NCBI GenBank assembly: GCA_914767715.1
Contig: OU612070.1
Span: forward strand, 28,882,025 to 28,946,024
Direction: 5' to 3'
Source: Membranipora membranacea
Lineage: Eukaryota > Bryozoa > Gymnolaemata > Cheilostomatida > Membraniporidae
DNA: 64,000 nucleotides
Shown here: positions 47,934 to 61,000 of the stretch, piece by piece
Numbering within the stretch: position 1 is the first letter of the stretch
Layout of the letters: every line of letters starts with the position of its first letter
Notes under the pieces: generated by a model
Seen by the model: the letters and a program-made list of their open reading frames with translations, nothing else
Told to the model about the DNA's origin: nothing
The model's database searches: none
Position numbers and translations under genes: made by a program

Positions 47934-50514
47934 AGGATTAACAGGACAATTATTAATTAGTTATTAAAGTTTTCTTCTTTAGTAATGAAAGTAGTGTCTA
48001 GAAATTTTCACACTGAATTTCTCAATATTGGCTCTATTGAAGATGCTCTAACCTCATGGTATAATGTTAATCAGTATTTACTTAATTACTATGCTTCTAT
48101 CTGATGGTTATCTAGACTTACACATCGGCTGGTCCAAAGCAACGTATGGTAGCTGGTAAGTGGCAGGCCATATGAAAACTTGTTAGAGGGTCATTGTATG
48201 TACCTAGAGAAGGCTGGAGTAGCCCCGCTGCTCTGCAAATGTCCGTTTCTGGGTGATTGATCGGTTAAAGATAAAATGAAAATAAAATCAGCTGGCATTC
48301 TCTGTACCGCAATGTTTGGATCTTGTTTTAATTACAGCCGCAGAAAGTCACAGCGTGATAGAGCTGATATCCTTTTTGTGAAATGGAGAAGAAGATGCAG
48401 AATGGTATTAATTTCTTCCGTTGATCAGCTTATCAAAACATTTAATCAAATAATTTTGTGTTGATATCTTTATATGTTATATCTATATATATATATATAT
48501 ATATATAAATTGTCAAATTAAAATGGAAAACATGATAGCTTACATCATCATAGAAGTAATTTGCAAGAGGATTGTTGACTAATGGTCACCAGTACAATCT
48601 GTCGAGAAGGATCATTTACTTGTCAGTGTGATGAGAAACAAGAGGGAAACATATACAAATTAAAAGCTGTGCCTACAGAAGCACCTTCAGCTCACAAACT
48701 GTGATGGCTTTGTTATAACACAATGTAGGGATATCACACATATTATCTGAGTTACCTTCTCCTTCACAAAATTATGAGCGATTATTTTAATTGTCCAAAT
48801 CTATTGAATCAGGGAGCGTTTGTAAGACAATTTAACACCTCACAATACAATACCAATACACCAGTGCGTGTCTGTTTGTTTCTGGTTTATTTCATAGAGA
48901 TGTATTATTATACGTGAATAAATATTTTGAGGGAACTTGTTGAGAAAAAAGGAAACCATTTCAATAAATTTGCAAGATAATACAACATCAATATTTGAGG
49001 CCATTGTTTACATATCTGTTTATTTACGATGTTGATGTTATAATACCTGTCATTACCTGTCGCTCAACGTTCCATATCAGACTGAAGAAAACGAGAAAAA
49101 ATTAAAATTTCAACATTATAATAATAATGTTGAAATTTATAGATCTCCCCTTATATAAACAAGTCGTTACCGTTCAGCTCTGAGTTTCGCATATCAAATT
49201 ATTGTTTTGGTGGGAATATTATTCTCAGATTTCAGCTGGAGCAGGAAGTGGTTCAACAGTTAGAGCCATCTCATTCACTGTACAAGCCTTTAGGTTTCTT
49301 TGTTCAAATTTCAATGATATCTGTGGTTTGTTGGGTCAAGGTGTGGTTTGTTAGGGCAAGGTGTGGTTTGTTAGGGCAAGGTGTGGTTTGTTGGGTCAAG
49401 GTGTGGTTTAATTGAAACAAATATCTCTCAACTATTCTCTAAAATAATATGATAATGGATTATTACCAACCTTTTTGAAAGCAAAGTCGTGACACGTGTT
49501 TTTAATGGCACCGTGAAGACATCAATAACTGAACAAAGAGTAGGTCAACTCTGTATTTGTCATAAAAAGGAACAGCTACAAGTAAAAAGAAAAGTAAAAA
49601 AGTTCTTTACAGCCAAAACGAAGTTTCTTCAGATACAGGGTATAGGCCCCATAGAATAGACGGATTTTCAGGAGGGATTTAAAAGGGGGAGTAGAAAATA
49701 AACTGTTAAGGTAGGATTAAAAGGAGTTCCACACGTCTGGTGAGGTAGTATAAACTCCCTTTTTATAGAATGGTGCATCATCTACATATCAGCGATGATA
49801 TAACAGAACGATGAACGAGCAAAGTGGTAATGGCATGAAGCTGAAAGGGTTAGTGAAGACAGCACTTCACAATCTCAATATGGCGGGATGTATTATTTTG
49901 AGGCACTATAATCAAACTATAGACTTTTCACATGATGATGCGATGATTGCACAGCAGTTAACTTGGTCATTTATCACTTGCCATGTAACCTGCTTATTAG
50001 AGTGTGATACATCTTGTACATGGATGGCGTGGAAAAAGTGATATCAAACTCCCACTTACTTTTACACCCATCAAGATGCAAATTTTTTTTTACACTAGAT
50101 TTGTCGGTCTAATAACTCAACCTGATCTATCAATCAAGCAACTATATTGACCAATCAGCTACCATTTTGCGACAATATTACCCCTGTACAATAGCTACAG
50201 CTAGTAATATCTGTGTTTTAATTCGCTATGTATCAATGGAATTCGGACCCTGTGGTTTCATTCTGTGACATGATCACAGAGCAACGATTTCATTAAACTC
50301 CGATTAGTCTGCACGACACAATGTTTACATTAAAAGATTTATCGGTGTTGAATGTCGGTGTTGTTCAAATAGGCAGATTAGTTGACAATGTAAACGCAGC
50401 TTAAGTCACTGCTATTGAGATAAAAACACAACTCAAGATGCTATTGGGTCTGACATTTACAGTTTAATACACCAACAGAGAGAGTGCTTTGTCCGTCTAT
50501 CAAGCAGGTGTGAA
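45722..50514. other. Intergenic stretch with small repeats
   Basis: No gene is supported. A minus-strand ORF at 45917-46102 (with LEKLKLTCRLRKKFKYKR) looks like retroelement debris but cannot be named. Repeats: 29-bp unit twice at 46697-46754, (TTAG)8 at 47901-47932, (TA)n near 48484-48508, a 15-bp-arm hairpin at 49105-49138, and a 20-bp minisatellite at 49321-49410. Confidence 0.5.
49321..49410. repeat. 20-bp minisatellite, 4.5 copies
   Basis: The unit is CTGTGGTTTGTTGGGTCAAG with GGT/GGG variants at two positions. Confidence 0.9.
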
Positions 50515-51849
50515 ATTTTGGTGCTCATTCAGATTGCAGTTTTGGTATTGTTCCTAACTATACATGTGGAAGGTCACAGATATACAGGATGGCCACAGTC
50601 TCTATGGAGACCAGCAGCAGCAGAGATACAGTAAGCCTAATATTGTCTTCATTATGGCCGATGACTTAGGTAATTATTATCCAGCTTATTAGCTACCAGT
50701 ATATTCGAAAACTATGTGGGAGTATTCAAGTGTTATAAAAAAACAAAATCGCAACTATTCCATATTCAAGCTGATGAACTAGAGAAATTGCTATTGAGTA
50801 GATCCTAGATTGAAAGGGATGATTTTTGAGAACCCAGTTGAGTGGTAGCGATTGAGACACAAAGTGTAATTAATTTGGATATTTTGGTGCAATTTTGGTT
50901 TCTGTTTATTTTGCAAGCTTGATCATGATTGGTTAATTCCCTTGTATGTATTTGTTCCCTCTCCCGCATAAGTATATTTGATGAGGGCATGAAATAATAA
51001 ATAATAGTAATTGGGTTTTTGTTCTCAAATCACCTTTTCTCAGCAGATATTTTCCCAATAGGCTGTGATGTAACAGCTGCCTGTTTATAAATGTGTGAGG
51101 ACCCTATCCTGAAACCCAAACATGCCCATATTCTTAGTGTTATTAGTGGATGCAATTCATCACCTGCACAATACTAAACCATACCACCACACACTGAATT
51201 AACTTTCCATAGGATGGAATGATGTAGGATTCCATAATCCCCTTGTGAAAACCCCTCACATCGATCAAATGGCGCGGGACGGCATCGAGCTGACAAATCA
51301 CTATACCCAGTTCACCTGCACTCCGTAACAGCAACTTAACAAACTCTGATGGCTGCACTCGTTCTAAGGCTGGTCTTCTTCAATCTTCGAGTATGCATCC
51401 ATCAGGCTCTACATATATACATTGTGAATTGCATCTCTGCAAATGTTTTTAAAACTCAGTGAATCATCTTTAGTTGTAAGCGCCCAAGTAAAGAAGGGTC
51501 GGTGACCCGATAGCAAATCATCAGAATTAATGTGAAAATAATAGCATTTGCAAACACCAGAATTGCCAGCTTATTTCTCTACTCATTTCCATAAGCCACA
51601 GGGTAATAACCACCATATTGAAACCACCTAACAGGTTTAAGTGATATAAATATCGTAGTTGTTTTCATAAGGATTTGATTTATTGTTCAATTCTTAGAAT
51701 CTCAAGGTTATCAACGTTTTGTCTCTAGCTCATTCAGCGCTCCCAAGGGGCTGATGAGACAGTGTCTTATTTGTTGCCTCAGAACACGGAGAGGTATTAC
51801 TATGGAATATCCTCCAAAGAATGTGTATCAATATGAAAGATCTACTTTA

Positions 51850-52350
51850 CTTAACTTTTATAGGGTTGAAAAATAGGATTATTGATATAAATGCACATAT
51901 GTCTCAGAAAGCAGTTTTTTCCCCAGGCAGTACGGAATTTAGGGTGGCTGAGTCGACCTGAGGAACATCGTTTGAGGTAGTTCTGGACTAAATGTTCATC
52001 ATCAGTGTATATTTGCATTACACGATTCTTTAAATGAGTATTTACTAGGAAGTCAACATGATAATCGAGTTTTAATCCGACCGAGGAAGCATCTTTAAAT
52101 ATTTTGCGCATGTCTTTCTTATCTTTTTGGTAAATGGCAGGATGGAGCACTGGTAGACAATACATTATAAGTGAAACAACAAAACTTTTAAAAAGCATGC
52201 ATGCTAGTGGCTTGATACTTAAATACAGAAAGTTTTTAATTATATACATTCTTGTGGGCTTCAAATCTGAGCTTCTGGTCAATCTCAAAACCAATAATAT
52301 ATTTAGACGTCTCACAAAAAGAAATAACTGACCAATCTAGTAAGAGGCTA
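51850..52350 (-). mobile_element. 5'-truncated LINE in a sulfatase intron
   Basis: The minus strand reads FCETSKYIIGFEIDQKLRFE (shifted frame, about 52260-52330), then MYIIKNFLYLSIKPLACMLF, SLIMYCLPVL and CSSGRLSHPKFRTAWGK. It is the same family as 9239-10250 and 256-901. One frameshift. Confidence 0.82.
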
Positions 52351-52984
52351 GGGCTGAAGGGTTCATCACGTTTAGTTGAAAGTAACAAGCAATACAAGCA
52401 ATACACAAATATCACAAATAGATTAAGATTCAAAGGCGGCAAAAAAAGATTCTTGATTTTGTGTGAGTCATTATTTTGTGCCGGTGAGAAGAAAAAAAAT
52501 CAATTGATTAATATAACATTCGTCCTCACTAGCTTCAGTGCTCTATTTTGGTAGATGATATTTGAGTTATGAAAATCGCTAAGGTTTGATAAAATTGGAA
52601 GTGTTTAAGCACCACTGTAATGAACCTAATAATTATATTATTATACCACATATCTGAGTGAATCATTCTAATTTAGCCTCCTATAGTAAAGTAATAATAA
52701 CAACAATAACAACAAACAGTAGTAAAAGAATTCTCTAAAATTTGTTTGGATTAGTTAGGCTTTATTTATTTATTTTTGCTCCCTATATCAGGGTGGTGGT
52801 ACTCATGAGCGCTTAATATGCTTCGCAACTGGTGTTGTGAACCAAATCATCTGTTTGGCGACTCAGCGTATTCTTGCCGTGCCAGTTGGCAGGGCATAAA
52901 AAAACCAGTTTACCTCCTTGCTCAAACCCCTAGATGAGATCAAAAAGCTAAATTTCTCCTTATTATTATATATATATATATATG

Positions 52985-53965
52985 CTTTTATTGTCAATCT
53001 ACAATCAACTTTAGGAATGTTTTTCATGCAGTGGCAGAACAAAAAAATAACTTAAGGGGAGAGAAAAAGAAAAAATACACAATTGATAAAAATTATTCGG
53101 ATTTAAAGTGCTTTGATAGTTGTTGTTTAAAATGAGTAAGTTTGGTTGCTGAGCGTAGCTGAATTGGTAAAGAGTTAAAGGTTGTAGTGATTTTGTGTCT
53201 TAATTGATCGCTGTGATAATGTAACAGATGCTTGTCTCTAAAAAAGGTTTTAGAGCTAGCTGGAATAAATCCTTCCAAAAGGAAGTCAGGTGCTATTAAA
53301 TGCAAAATTTGAAAACCAAAAATACAGGTGAAATAACCAGCAAGGAGAGGAAAAGGAATCAGACCAAGAGATGTATGTAAATCTCTTGTATGTATTAGAT
53401 GATACGGTATGTGGTTGACATTTGCTATTAGGCCCTCTTTTGGAGCAAGTATATTCTTTCAAGAATATATTGTGGTGATAGGTTGCCATATATGTGGATG
53501 CCATATATCATATGACAAAAGACATACTGGAAGTAAAAGTTACGAGATGATTTACTATCTAGGAATGCCCTGCATTTCTGGAATAATGCCAAACTTTTGT
53601 TTATTTTGGTGCAAATCTGGTCTACATGATCATCCCATGTCAATGAGTCATTCAAAGTAAAACCAAGGAGTTTGGTATTGGCATTTTGATAAAGTTTTTT
53701 ATGGTCAATTTTTAGATCTAAATCTAGATATGTGGCTCTATGAGAGGGTTGTACAAGCGTATAGTGAGATTTTTTTATGTTTAATAACATCCTATTGTTC
53801 CTACACCAACTTTCTATCAAATGAAGATCAGTATCACATAAATCATTAATTGTATCAAGGTTGTCAGATTTTGACACGAAAACTGTATCATCAGCGTAGG
53901 CAAATGCCTTGGAATGTAATGTGTAGGATAAAAGATCATTGACGTATATGAGAAATAAACTTATA
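52985..53965 (-). mobile_element. 5'-truncated LINE beside a sulfatase exon
   Basis: The minus strand reads LFLIYVNDLLSY (motif B end), AFAYADDTVFVSKSDNL (motif C), LDLKIDHKKLYQNANTKLLG, LTWDDHVDQICTKINKSLAL, and a tail (about 53093-53305) with HLIAPDFLLEG and FNSLPIQLRS. The 3' end lies in a TA-rich tail near 52970-52985. The truncated 5' end stops about 40 bases before the acceptor of the WHLG exon (54001-54003). It is related to the relic at 2.6-3.6 kb. Confidence 0.85.
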
Positions 53966-54424
53966 TAAAGAAATGAACAATATTTCTTGTTCTTAATTTG
54001 CAGATGGCATCTAGGTTTTTGTTCCAACCAATGTTTACCAACAAACAGAGGTTTTGACGAGTACAGGGGAATCATCGATGCACAATCAGACTACTTCACA
54101 TATGGTATGTGTCTTATCTTACAACAGCTATGTTAATTTTAGACCTAAATTACTAATCAATATTATCAGAGATTAAGTCTAGGAGGATGTTGCTAGCTTT
54201 CAATCTGCTCATGCTAAATTTCCTCAATGCATGCATGCAGAGAAAGATCCTCGGACAGTTTCAACAATCTGACAGCTATATCTACCGGGTTAATTTCAAC
54301 ACCTGTATGTTTTGCAACCATAACTCGCCAATGGCTCTAGTCGGAAGCATTGAGGACAGGTTGAGGTTTGGCTGAAAGTCTGTGATCAACAATGGACTTA
54401 TGGGGCTATTTTTTAAATTTTTAC

Positions 54425-54472
54425 CTGTGATATAGCTGTGATATAGCTGTGATATAGCTGTGATATAGCTGT
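54425..54472. repeat. 11-bp minisatellite, 4 copies
   Basis: The unit CTGTGATATAG repeats four times in a sulfatase intron. Confidence 0.9.
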
Positions 54473-54937
54473 CATCTATTGATGTGTATAAGTATAAGAC
54501 CTTGCAGTGGTCTCTTTCTTCCTACCTCATTCATTCCTTTGGTTCTCTATGCTAAAACACCTTTCCTTTGTCTGAATTGCAAACAAAGACTGTAAAATGA
54601 AGCATCGCAACAACTTTGCTTTCAACTTCAAGTTTGATAGTTGGATCAAGTTCTTGTGTACTAAGTATTCTCTATTTATTCAGTGTACATTATATGACTA
54701 TCATTGTAGAGAGCCAAATGCCACCACTGCCGACACTATACACTAGATATGTGAATGAGATGCCATCATTTGATCAGATTGGCACCCACCACTCGGTAAG
54801 ATACCATCATCACTGATTATCATTCAAAATAATCCTGATGTGATATCACCATCTTATTTTGTTGCTTTAGACAATCAATCAAGAATTCTCTTCCAGCAGG
54901 ACAAATAAGTGATGGCTAAATCAAATATTTTTAGAGC

Positions 54938-56939
54938 GGTGCATTGCAATTTAGGCCAGATGCAGCCTAGCTGTAACTGCTCTATATATTAATGGCACGG
55001 ACAATTTTTGATGGCAGGAAACTGATTGCATATTATACTTCATTGATGTTTCTTCTGTAAAATTCATCGGGTGTACCTAGCTATTATAGTGGTCATATTT
55101 AGAAATTAAAAGGTGCTTTGTTTTTGCATTATATGTTTTGGGACATAACTCCTATTCTGTGTAATCTTACTAATCTAATCTTCAGGGAATTCCAGGTTGA
55201 AACTGCATTGTGGGGATTTTGTTGACTTGCCAATTTATTTACCAAGTAAACTTGCAGAAGTCTGCTTGTGTTAGATCAGGACAAATTTAAAAATTTCAAT
55301 AAGTATAATGTCAGATCTTCATGAGGTTAGTATGATACTGTCTTGTGGCAGCATATCCACAATATTTCTCAAAACTGCATATAATAAGTGAAATGTTAAG
55401 AATTCAATAAAGCATGTTTCTAGGGTGGAACAACGTGCTGAATCCAAAATTAAGGGTGTACCCAGTTGTAGCAATCATGTCAGCGGCAGCGCGGCAGCAT
55501 ATCCTCATTTCTTCTAAAACTTGCTTTTAATGAGTGAAATATTAAGAGTTTAAATAAAAGGTGTTTCAAGGGTATAACAATGTGCTGACTATAAAGAAAT
55601 AAGGGTGTAACCTAGAACAAGTTTGATCCAATTGCCTGCATGCCTGTTGCTCCCGATCCACTGGTCACGCCGCGGCGTGACCAGTGGATCGGAAGCCACT
55701 CAGAATGCAGGCAAATGGACCCAGTCGTAGCAATCATGTCAGCGGAAGATCGGCAGCGCGGCAGCATATCGCAATTTTTCTCACAATCGCTAATAATAAG
55801 TGAAATGTTACGAGTTTAAAACAAGGGTATATCAAGGGTAGAAGAACGTGCTGAATCCAAAATTGAGAGTGTATCCTGTTGTCGCAATCATGTCAGCGGC
55901 AGTGCGGCAGCATACCTGCAATTTTCTTCGCACTCGGTTGGGTAAGTGAAATGTTAAGTGATTAATATGGTCAGCAGGAAACACGACTATATGCATGATT
56001 TTAACAATATATTCTATCATATTATAAAAGGTGGTCAGCGACAGCACTACATCTCAATGAGAACAAGACAAAAAGCAGCCTAGACGTAAAACTGCTCAAA
56101 ACATGATAGCGTTAGACAAATTTGATGTACGGAAAAAGTGTGTACCCAGTTGAAGAGGTCAGCCGCAGCACTACTGCATATCCCAAATATACACACTATC
56201 GATATGTTATTAGTGGGAAGTCAAGAGTTTGATGCAGTTGGCACAAGTCAAGACTATAGTCCTGGGTTCTACATTGTATATGTTTTAGCATTGCATGAGG
56301 TGGTTGGTGAGAGACAGCGCTACCGCATATCCCCATATCATGTCATTAGCATGTTAGCAAAGAATGCGAAGCTGGCATATCTAAGTTTTTCAGACTCTGA
56401 CAGTTGGGTTTCTTTCTGAAAAGTGAGGCACTCATTGTACTCTTTGCTCATGTGTTATGCAAAAGATATCCAGCCGAAAAATGACATAAGAGGCAATTGA
56501 AACATCAAAAAATGTTGTTTGTAATTGCCCAAGGACATTGGTCTTAAGACCATACGATATCATACTAGTCCCATAAAAAGTTTGACAAAATTCAATTGAA
56601 TTTTTTCAATTTGTGCTGGTCTGATAAGAGCAGACTTCTCTACAAGTTTACTTGGTGAATTAATTGCCATGTCAACAAAATCCCACAATGCAATTTCAAC
56701 CTGGAATTCCCTGATGAATAGATTAGTTAGATTACACAGAATAGGAGTTATTTCCCCACCCATATAATGCCAAAACAAAACACCTTTTAATTTCTAAATA
56801 TGACCACTACAACTGGGAACACCCGGTGAATTTTACAGAACATACATCAATGAAATATAAAACGTGATCAGTATCCTGCCATCAAATATTGTCCGTGCCA
56901 TAACAACTTATGCTATAGCTGCTTCTAGCCTATTGCACC
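54938..56939. mobile_element. Long-TIR (foldback-type) element, about 2.0 kb, with internal quasi-tandem repeats
   Basis: Two inverted arms of roughly 350 bp (54938-55300 and 56580-56939) share, inverted, GGTGCA, CAGCTGTAAC-like strings, TGGCACGGACAAT, the GTGGTCATATTTAGAAATTA string, and GGGAATTCCAGGTTGAAA. Between them sit several units of about 140-170 bp, each containing GTGTACCCAGTTG-like, ATCATGTCAGCGGC and GGCAGCATATC strings, and a palindrome insert at 55629-55716. No transposase ORF is seen. Long TIRs with internal tandem repeats are the layout of foldback-type DNA transposons. The target duplication is unclear. It lies in a sulfatase intron. Confidence 0.7.
55629..55716. repeat. Palindrome with a perfect 38-bp core
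   Basis: The core (55654-55691) reads CGATCCACTGGTCACGCC and its exact reverse complement about a GCGGC centre. Outer arms (ATTGCCTGCAT and its complement, right end near 55716) extend it with a less conserved stretch between. It separates two repeat units of the long-TIR element (GGGTGTAACC and ACCCAGTCG sides), so it looks inserted. Confidence 0.75.
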
Positions 56940-57143
56940 TAACTCAGTAATATGATTGAACTGGAAAGTCTGTTCGTATTTATTCTTTAATATTGAAATC
57001 CTATGTTCTATTTGATTGGTTCATCATTACAGCTTGTTGAGAAGAATGATGTCAGAGAAACTACCGTTAAACACAAACAATATCACAATGAGAGGCCTCT
57101 ATTTCTGGTGGTTTCTCCCACCGCTCCACACTCACCCTTGCAG

Positions 57144-58062
57144 GTAAAATCTACAACCTACCTTAGCTTATCACCAGCATTCTGCGCAGGTGTAGCTCTG
57201 CAAAACCGAGTCACATGATTCCGAAGCCATTTGATTGGCCACCTGTTCTGGTGGTTACTGTCTACAATGAGTGCAGAATCCCACTGCAGTCTACTGACTA
57301 CTGGGAGTTGTTGGACCCCCAGGTGTGCTCCGACCTGCCTAAAAACTGAGAGCAAATTGGCGCAGTCATTGCAGCCTCGCCCTTAAGGCACACACTATTT
57401 CACCGCCACGATGTGGCGAGTGACGAACCCTTGCAATTTTAACCAACATTTTTAACCAACAGAATTGTCCATCATACAGGTGCTTTCTCATTTTCCCTGA
57501 CTGATTTACTATGTGAACATGAACTCAACTCAGTGTGACATATGAACATATGCTAATCAAAGTTGTGCATAATGCAGACCAGTCAAGATCACAAGAGTCA
57601 GTAAATATCACCGGTAAAAATAAAATTACATTTCACCCTGAAATCTAGATCACCAGCGTTCGAAACTGGTGGGTTGGAACTGAGTACCCACAACTTAAAA
57701 ATAGTTCCAATAGAATTCTATGAACAAATCCTTGTAAAAATGTCCCTTTTTGTCCAGATATCAACCATCAATTACACTATTACAGATCTTGTTTCTGCAC
57801 AATTGTTATGCTCAGTATGCATTACTTTGCACAAATTTATATAGATATTGCAAAAGCTTTCGAGACTCTCCGCAGGCTGCATCATGGCACGCTGGGCTGT
57901 TTCCGACCCGGAGAATAAAGTACTCACAACAAAAGAAGTTCACTGAGACCACTATTTGGTCATAGAGCCCACCAGACCAGTGGCGTAGACAAAATATTTC
58001 AATCTGTTTCTACAATCAGCCAGCTATACTACACGATAACATACACTTATCATAATTTGTAG
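57144..58062 (+). other. Sulfatase intron with possible retroelement debris
   Basis: 57225-57355 reads open (PKPFDWPPVLVVTVYNECRI, then LQSTDYWELLDPQVCSDLP). 57371-57425 shares CCTTAAGGCACACACTA-like and TTTCACCGCC strings with the end of the LINE relic at 33.68 kb. This may be a LINE 3' fragment, weakly supported. Confidence 0.3.
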
Positions 58063-61000
58063 GACACAGACAACATGTACAATGTCCATGACACTTACAG
58101 ACACAAATCAAACAGAGAGGAGAACATACCTTGGTAGGTTGATATTTTAACTGAGAAATGAATATGTATACTAAATAGAGCTACTGCTGTGTTACAAAAC
58201 TCCATAAATGAATAAAAGACTCAACTCAACTAATATCTTGAATACAAAAAATGATGTGGCCAATATATGGGCTCAGATTTAATAGGCTGACACATGGGAA
58301 AGAAACCAGTGCCATGTCACAGAAAGTACCTATTGTGACAGTGAAAGTGAAACTAAATTACTTTTACACCGCTGTATATCAAGAGGTGTTTTTATGGAAA
58401 TTTCCATCTGACCTATCATTGGCCTTTTCTCTCCCACAAGCCAATCAGGGCCAACACATCGGCTTGTGCTGACGTAAATCTCAGTTATTAATTCCTGTAT
58501 TCTAAGATTGGTGTCTGCATTGGATGATATTGTTTGGGCGACAATCCAATCACTGAAAGATGCTGGATTATATAATAACAGCATAATTGTCAACACGTCA
58601 GATGTAAGTTATCTTTTTGACATTGACATTTTGAGTTTGGACCCCAACATGGATTGAATTATTACGATTTGTCTCCAAATTTAACGTCAGTTCACAAATG
58701 TGACCTCAAAGCATTCAATCTTTTGATTTCAAAATTACTAACAAGCTTTATGTTTGAAATAGTATTAGCTACATATTATTGAGTATTCTTTACCTTGTCC
58801 ATGATTCTAGAACGGCGCTGCAAGCTCAAGCATTCTTCCTTTTCTGCCTGGAGCTGGAAACAACTATCCCCTCAGAGGTCAGAAGGCTGATCACTATGAG
58901 GGAGGTATACGTGTCCCTACAGGCTACCTGGATACAAGACTGTCAGCAAATACTAAAGGCATTAAGAGAGACTTTCTGATGCACATAACTGACTGGTTAC
59001 CAACTTTCAAAAAGATGGCTGCTAACCGTAGAGTGTGGAAAGGTTAGTTTGTCTGAATGTCCGCTGCTCCAGCATCAAATGGATGCTCATGTTTGTTCAT
59101 CATGTTGCGATTAACAATTGTTGACCTGTTCAGTCCCCTCTCTCCTCGCAGTAACAATCTGTTATGCAGTTGGGGTATTTCTGTAAATTTTTTGAGTTTT
59201 ATCCTCAGAACCATTTGAATTATCAGACAATGGGCTATCTGACATTCTTCCAGTCGGAATTAAAGTCAAAAATTTAGTTTTTTATAAGAAACCCCCTCTC
59301 CTGAAATTCGAGCTTTATCAACTTTATTTGTAAAGTAACTGTTGAAATTACCAATCGATTTTTGGGTTGGAGATACCAAATGAAGTGACTGAAAAAACAC
59401 ACATCAATTCAAGAATTTTGAAATGAAATGACAAAAGAGGTTAGCATAGTGACAAAGTTTACATATTCGATTCTACTCTACAATGTTTTTAATTATTGTA
59501 TCATTCTGAATAGATGATGGGTTTAATGGCATAGATCAAGGAGGAAATCTAAGATCCAGATACAGGAGTAACCGTAAATACAGGGTGAGGAAAGGAATGC
59601 TGATCGGAATAACTGACAGAACATCATGGCCTAATTTGAGTAACTGCAGTGACTCTAATGCTGCATTCAGGTTTGTATTGTAAACAAAAATATCTTAAAG
59701 TCACTACTTAATAATCTGGAATATTCTTTTGAATTTGGACAATTCATCTGCATCAGTACAAACACTTGCCTACTGCTCAACCAACAAGTTCCCTTGTATG
59801 CCTTTCCATTTTTTATGACAGTATCCACTACATTTTGAATTAGAATAAAACTCAGAAAACACGAAGACAGCAATCTGATATAGACCAAATATATAACCCA
59901 TCCAAAGAGTTGGGATCGGACACAATATTTCTGTAGAGGAGAAATATATTAAAAACCTGAGCGACTATGCGCATGACCACTTAAAATGATGTTATATTTA
60001 CTGTTGGAGTTTGTAAAATTATGGAAACGCCTGTAGATGTTCAACATGATAACTCAGATAGAGACGACTTCATTGTTTGGGATAAGCCCCTCCCCTTTTA
60101 CAGACTTATGGTCACACCCCTAGTATTAATCAAATATAAATGGAGATTAAAGAATTAATTCAAGTTAGTACATTGATTTATATCAACTATGCTTTATCGA
60201 CTCAACAAAGATGTCACTATCTGTATGTCTGTCTGTCTGTAGGTATAAAGACTGGAAGCTAATCATAGGAGATTTTTATCCAGGAGGTGATGGTAACTGA
60301 AGCCAGCTGAGAATCAAGATTTACCTACACTGGAAGGAGACACATGTATCAGAGAGGAGGACGGAAAAACTGTCATAAGATGTCTCTTCCACCTTAGGGG
60401 TAAAACTTCTGCTGCTGTAAAGCCTATTGTGTGTAGATTTTCTTCTCAAAGCTAACAGCCAAATCAAATGAAAAAGATGACCTTGATTCAGCAATTATTA
60501 GTTTAGTATTTATTATAAAAAAATGTATTGATCTTTTCAAAATTTGTGAGGAAAGGTGAATTTATTTAAATTGGATAATTTTTCTCATGTCAATTATTGC
60601 TGCACAATCAATCAACGGGCTGCAACTTCATCATTTGATTCAGGTATTTATTGTACAACACATCAAAACATTCCAGTAAAAGGTCATCATTTTTGAATAA
60701 AAATAATTCTGAGTAAAAGTATTTTGGGGAAGAATAGGACGCCGACATTTTGGTGAATACCGATTCACCCCAGCTGTGACAAATTAATCCTTAGTGATTG
60801 TTAGTCACTGGCTTCAAGATTGGCCTCCAAACGCAACTGTTGATCTCTAGATCGTGGGGATGATCAGCCTTCAAAACAGGATAAGCGTTGGTCTTCAAAT
60901 CGTTCAATAAGGGTCTTTCACTCCACATGGTGTCACAATGACACTCTTTCCACACTATCTACAACTATACAAAGCAAAATGTGAGTACAGACACGTAGGG

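Noticed and set aside
53409-53660. Plus-strand ORF at 53.4-53.7 kb
   Set aside because: It is antisense to the LINE reverse transcriptase at 52985-53965.
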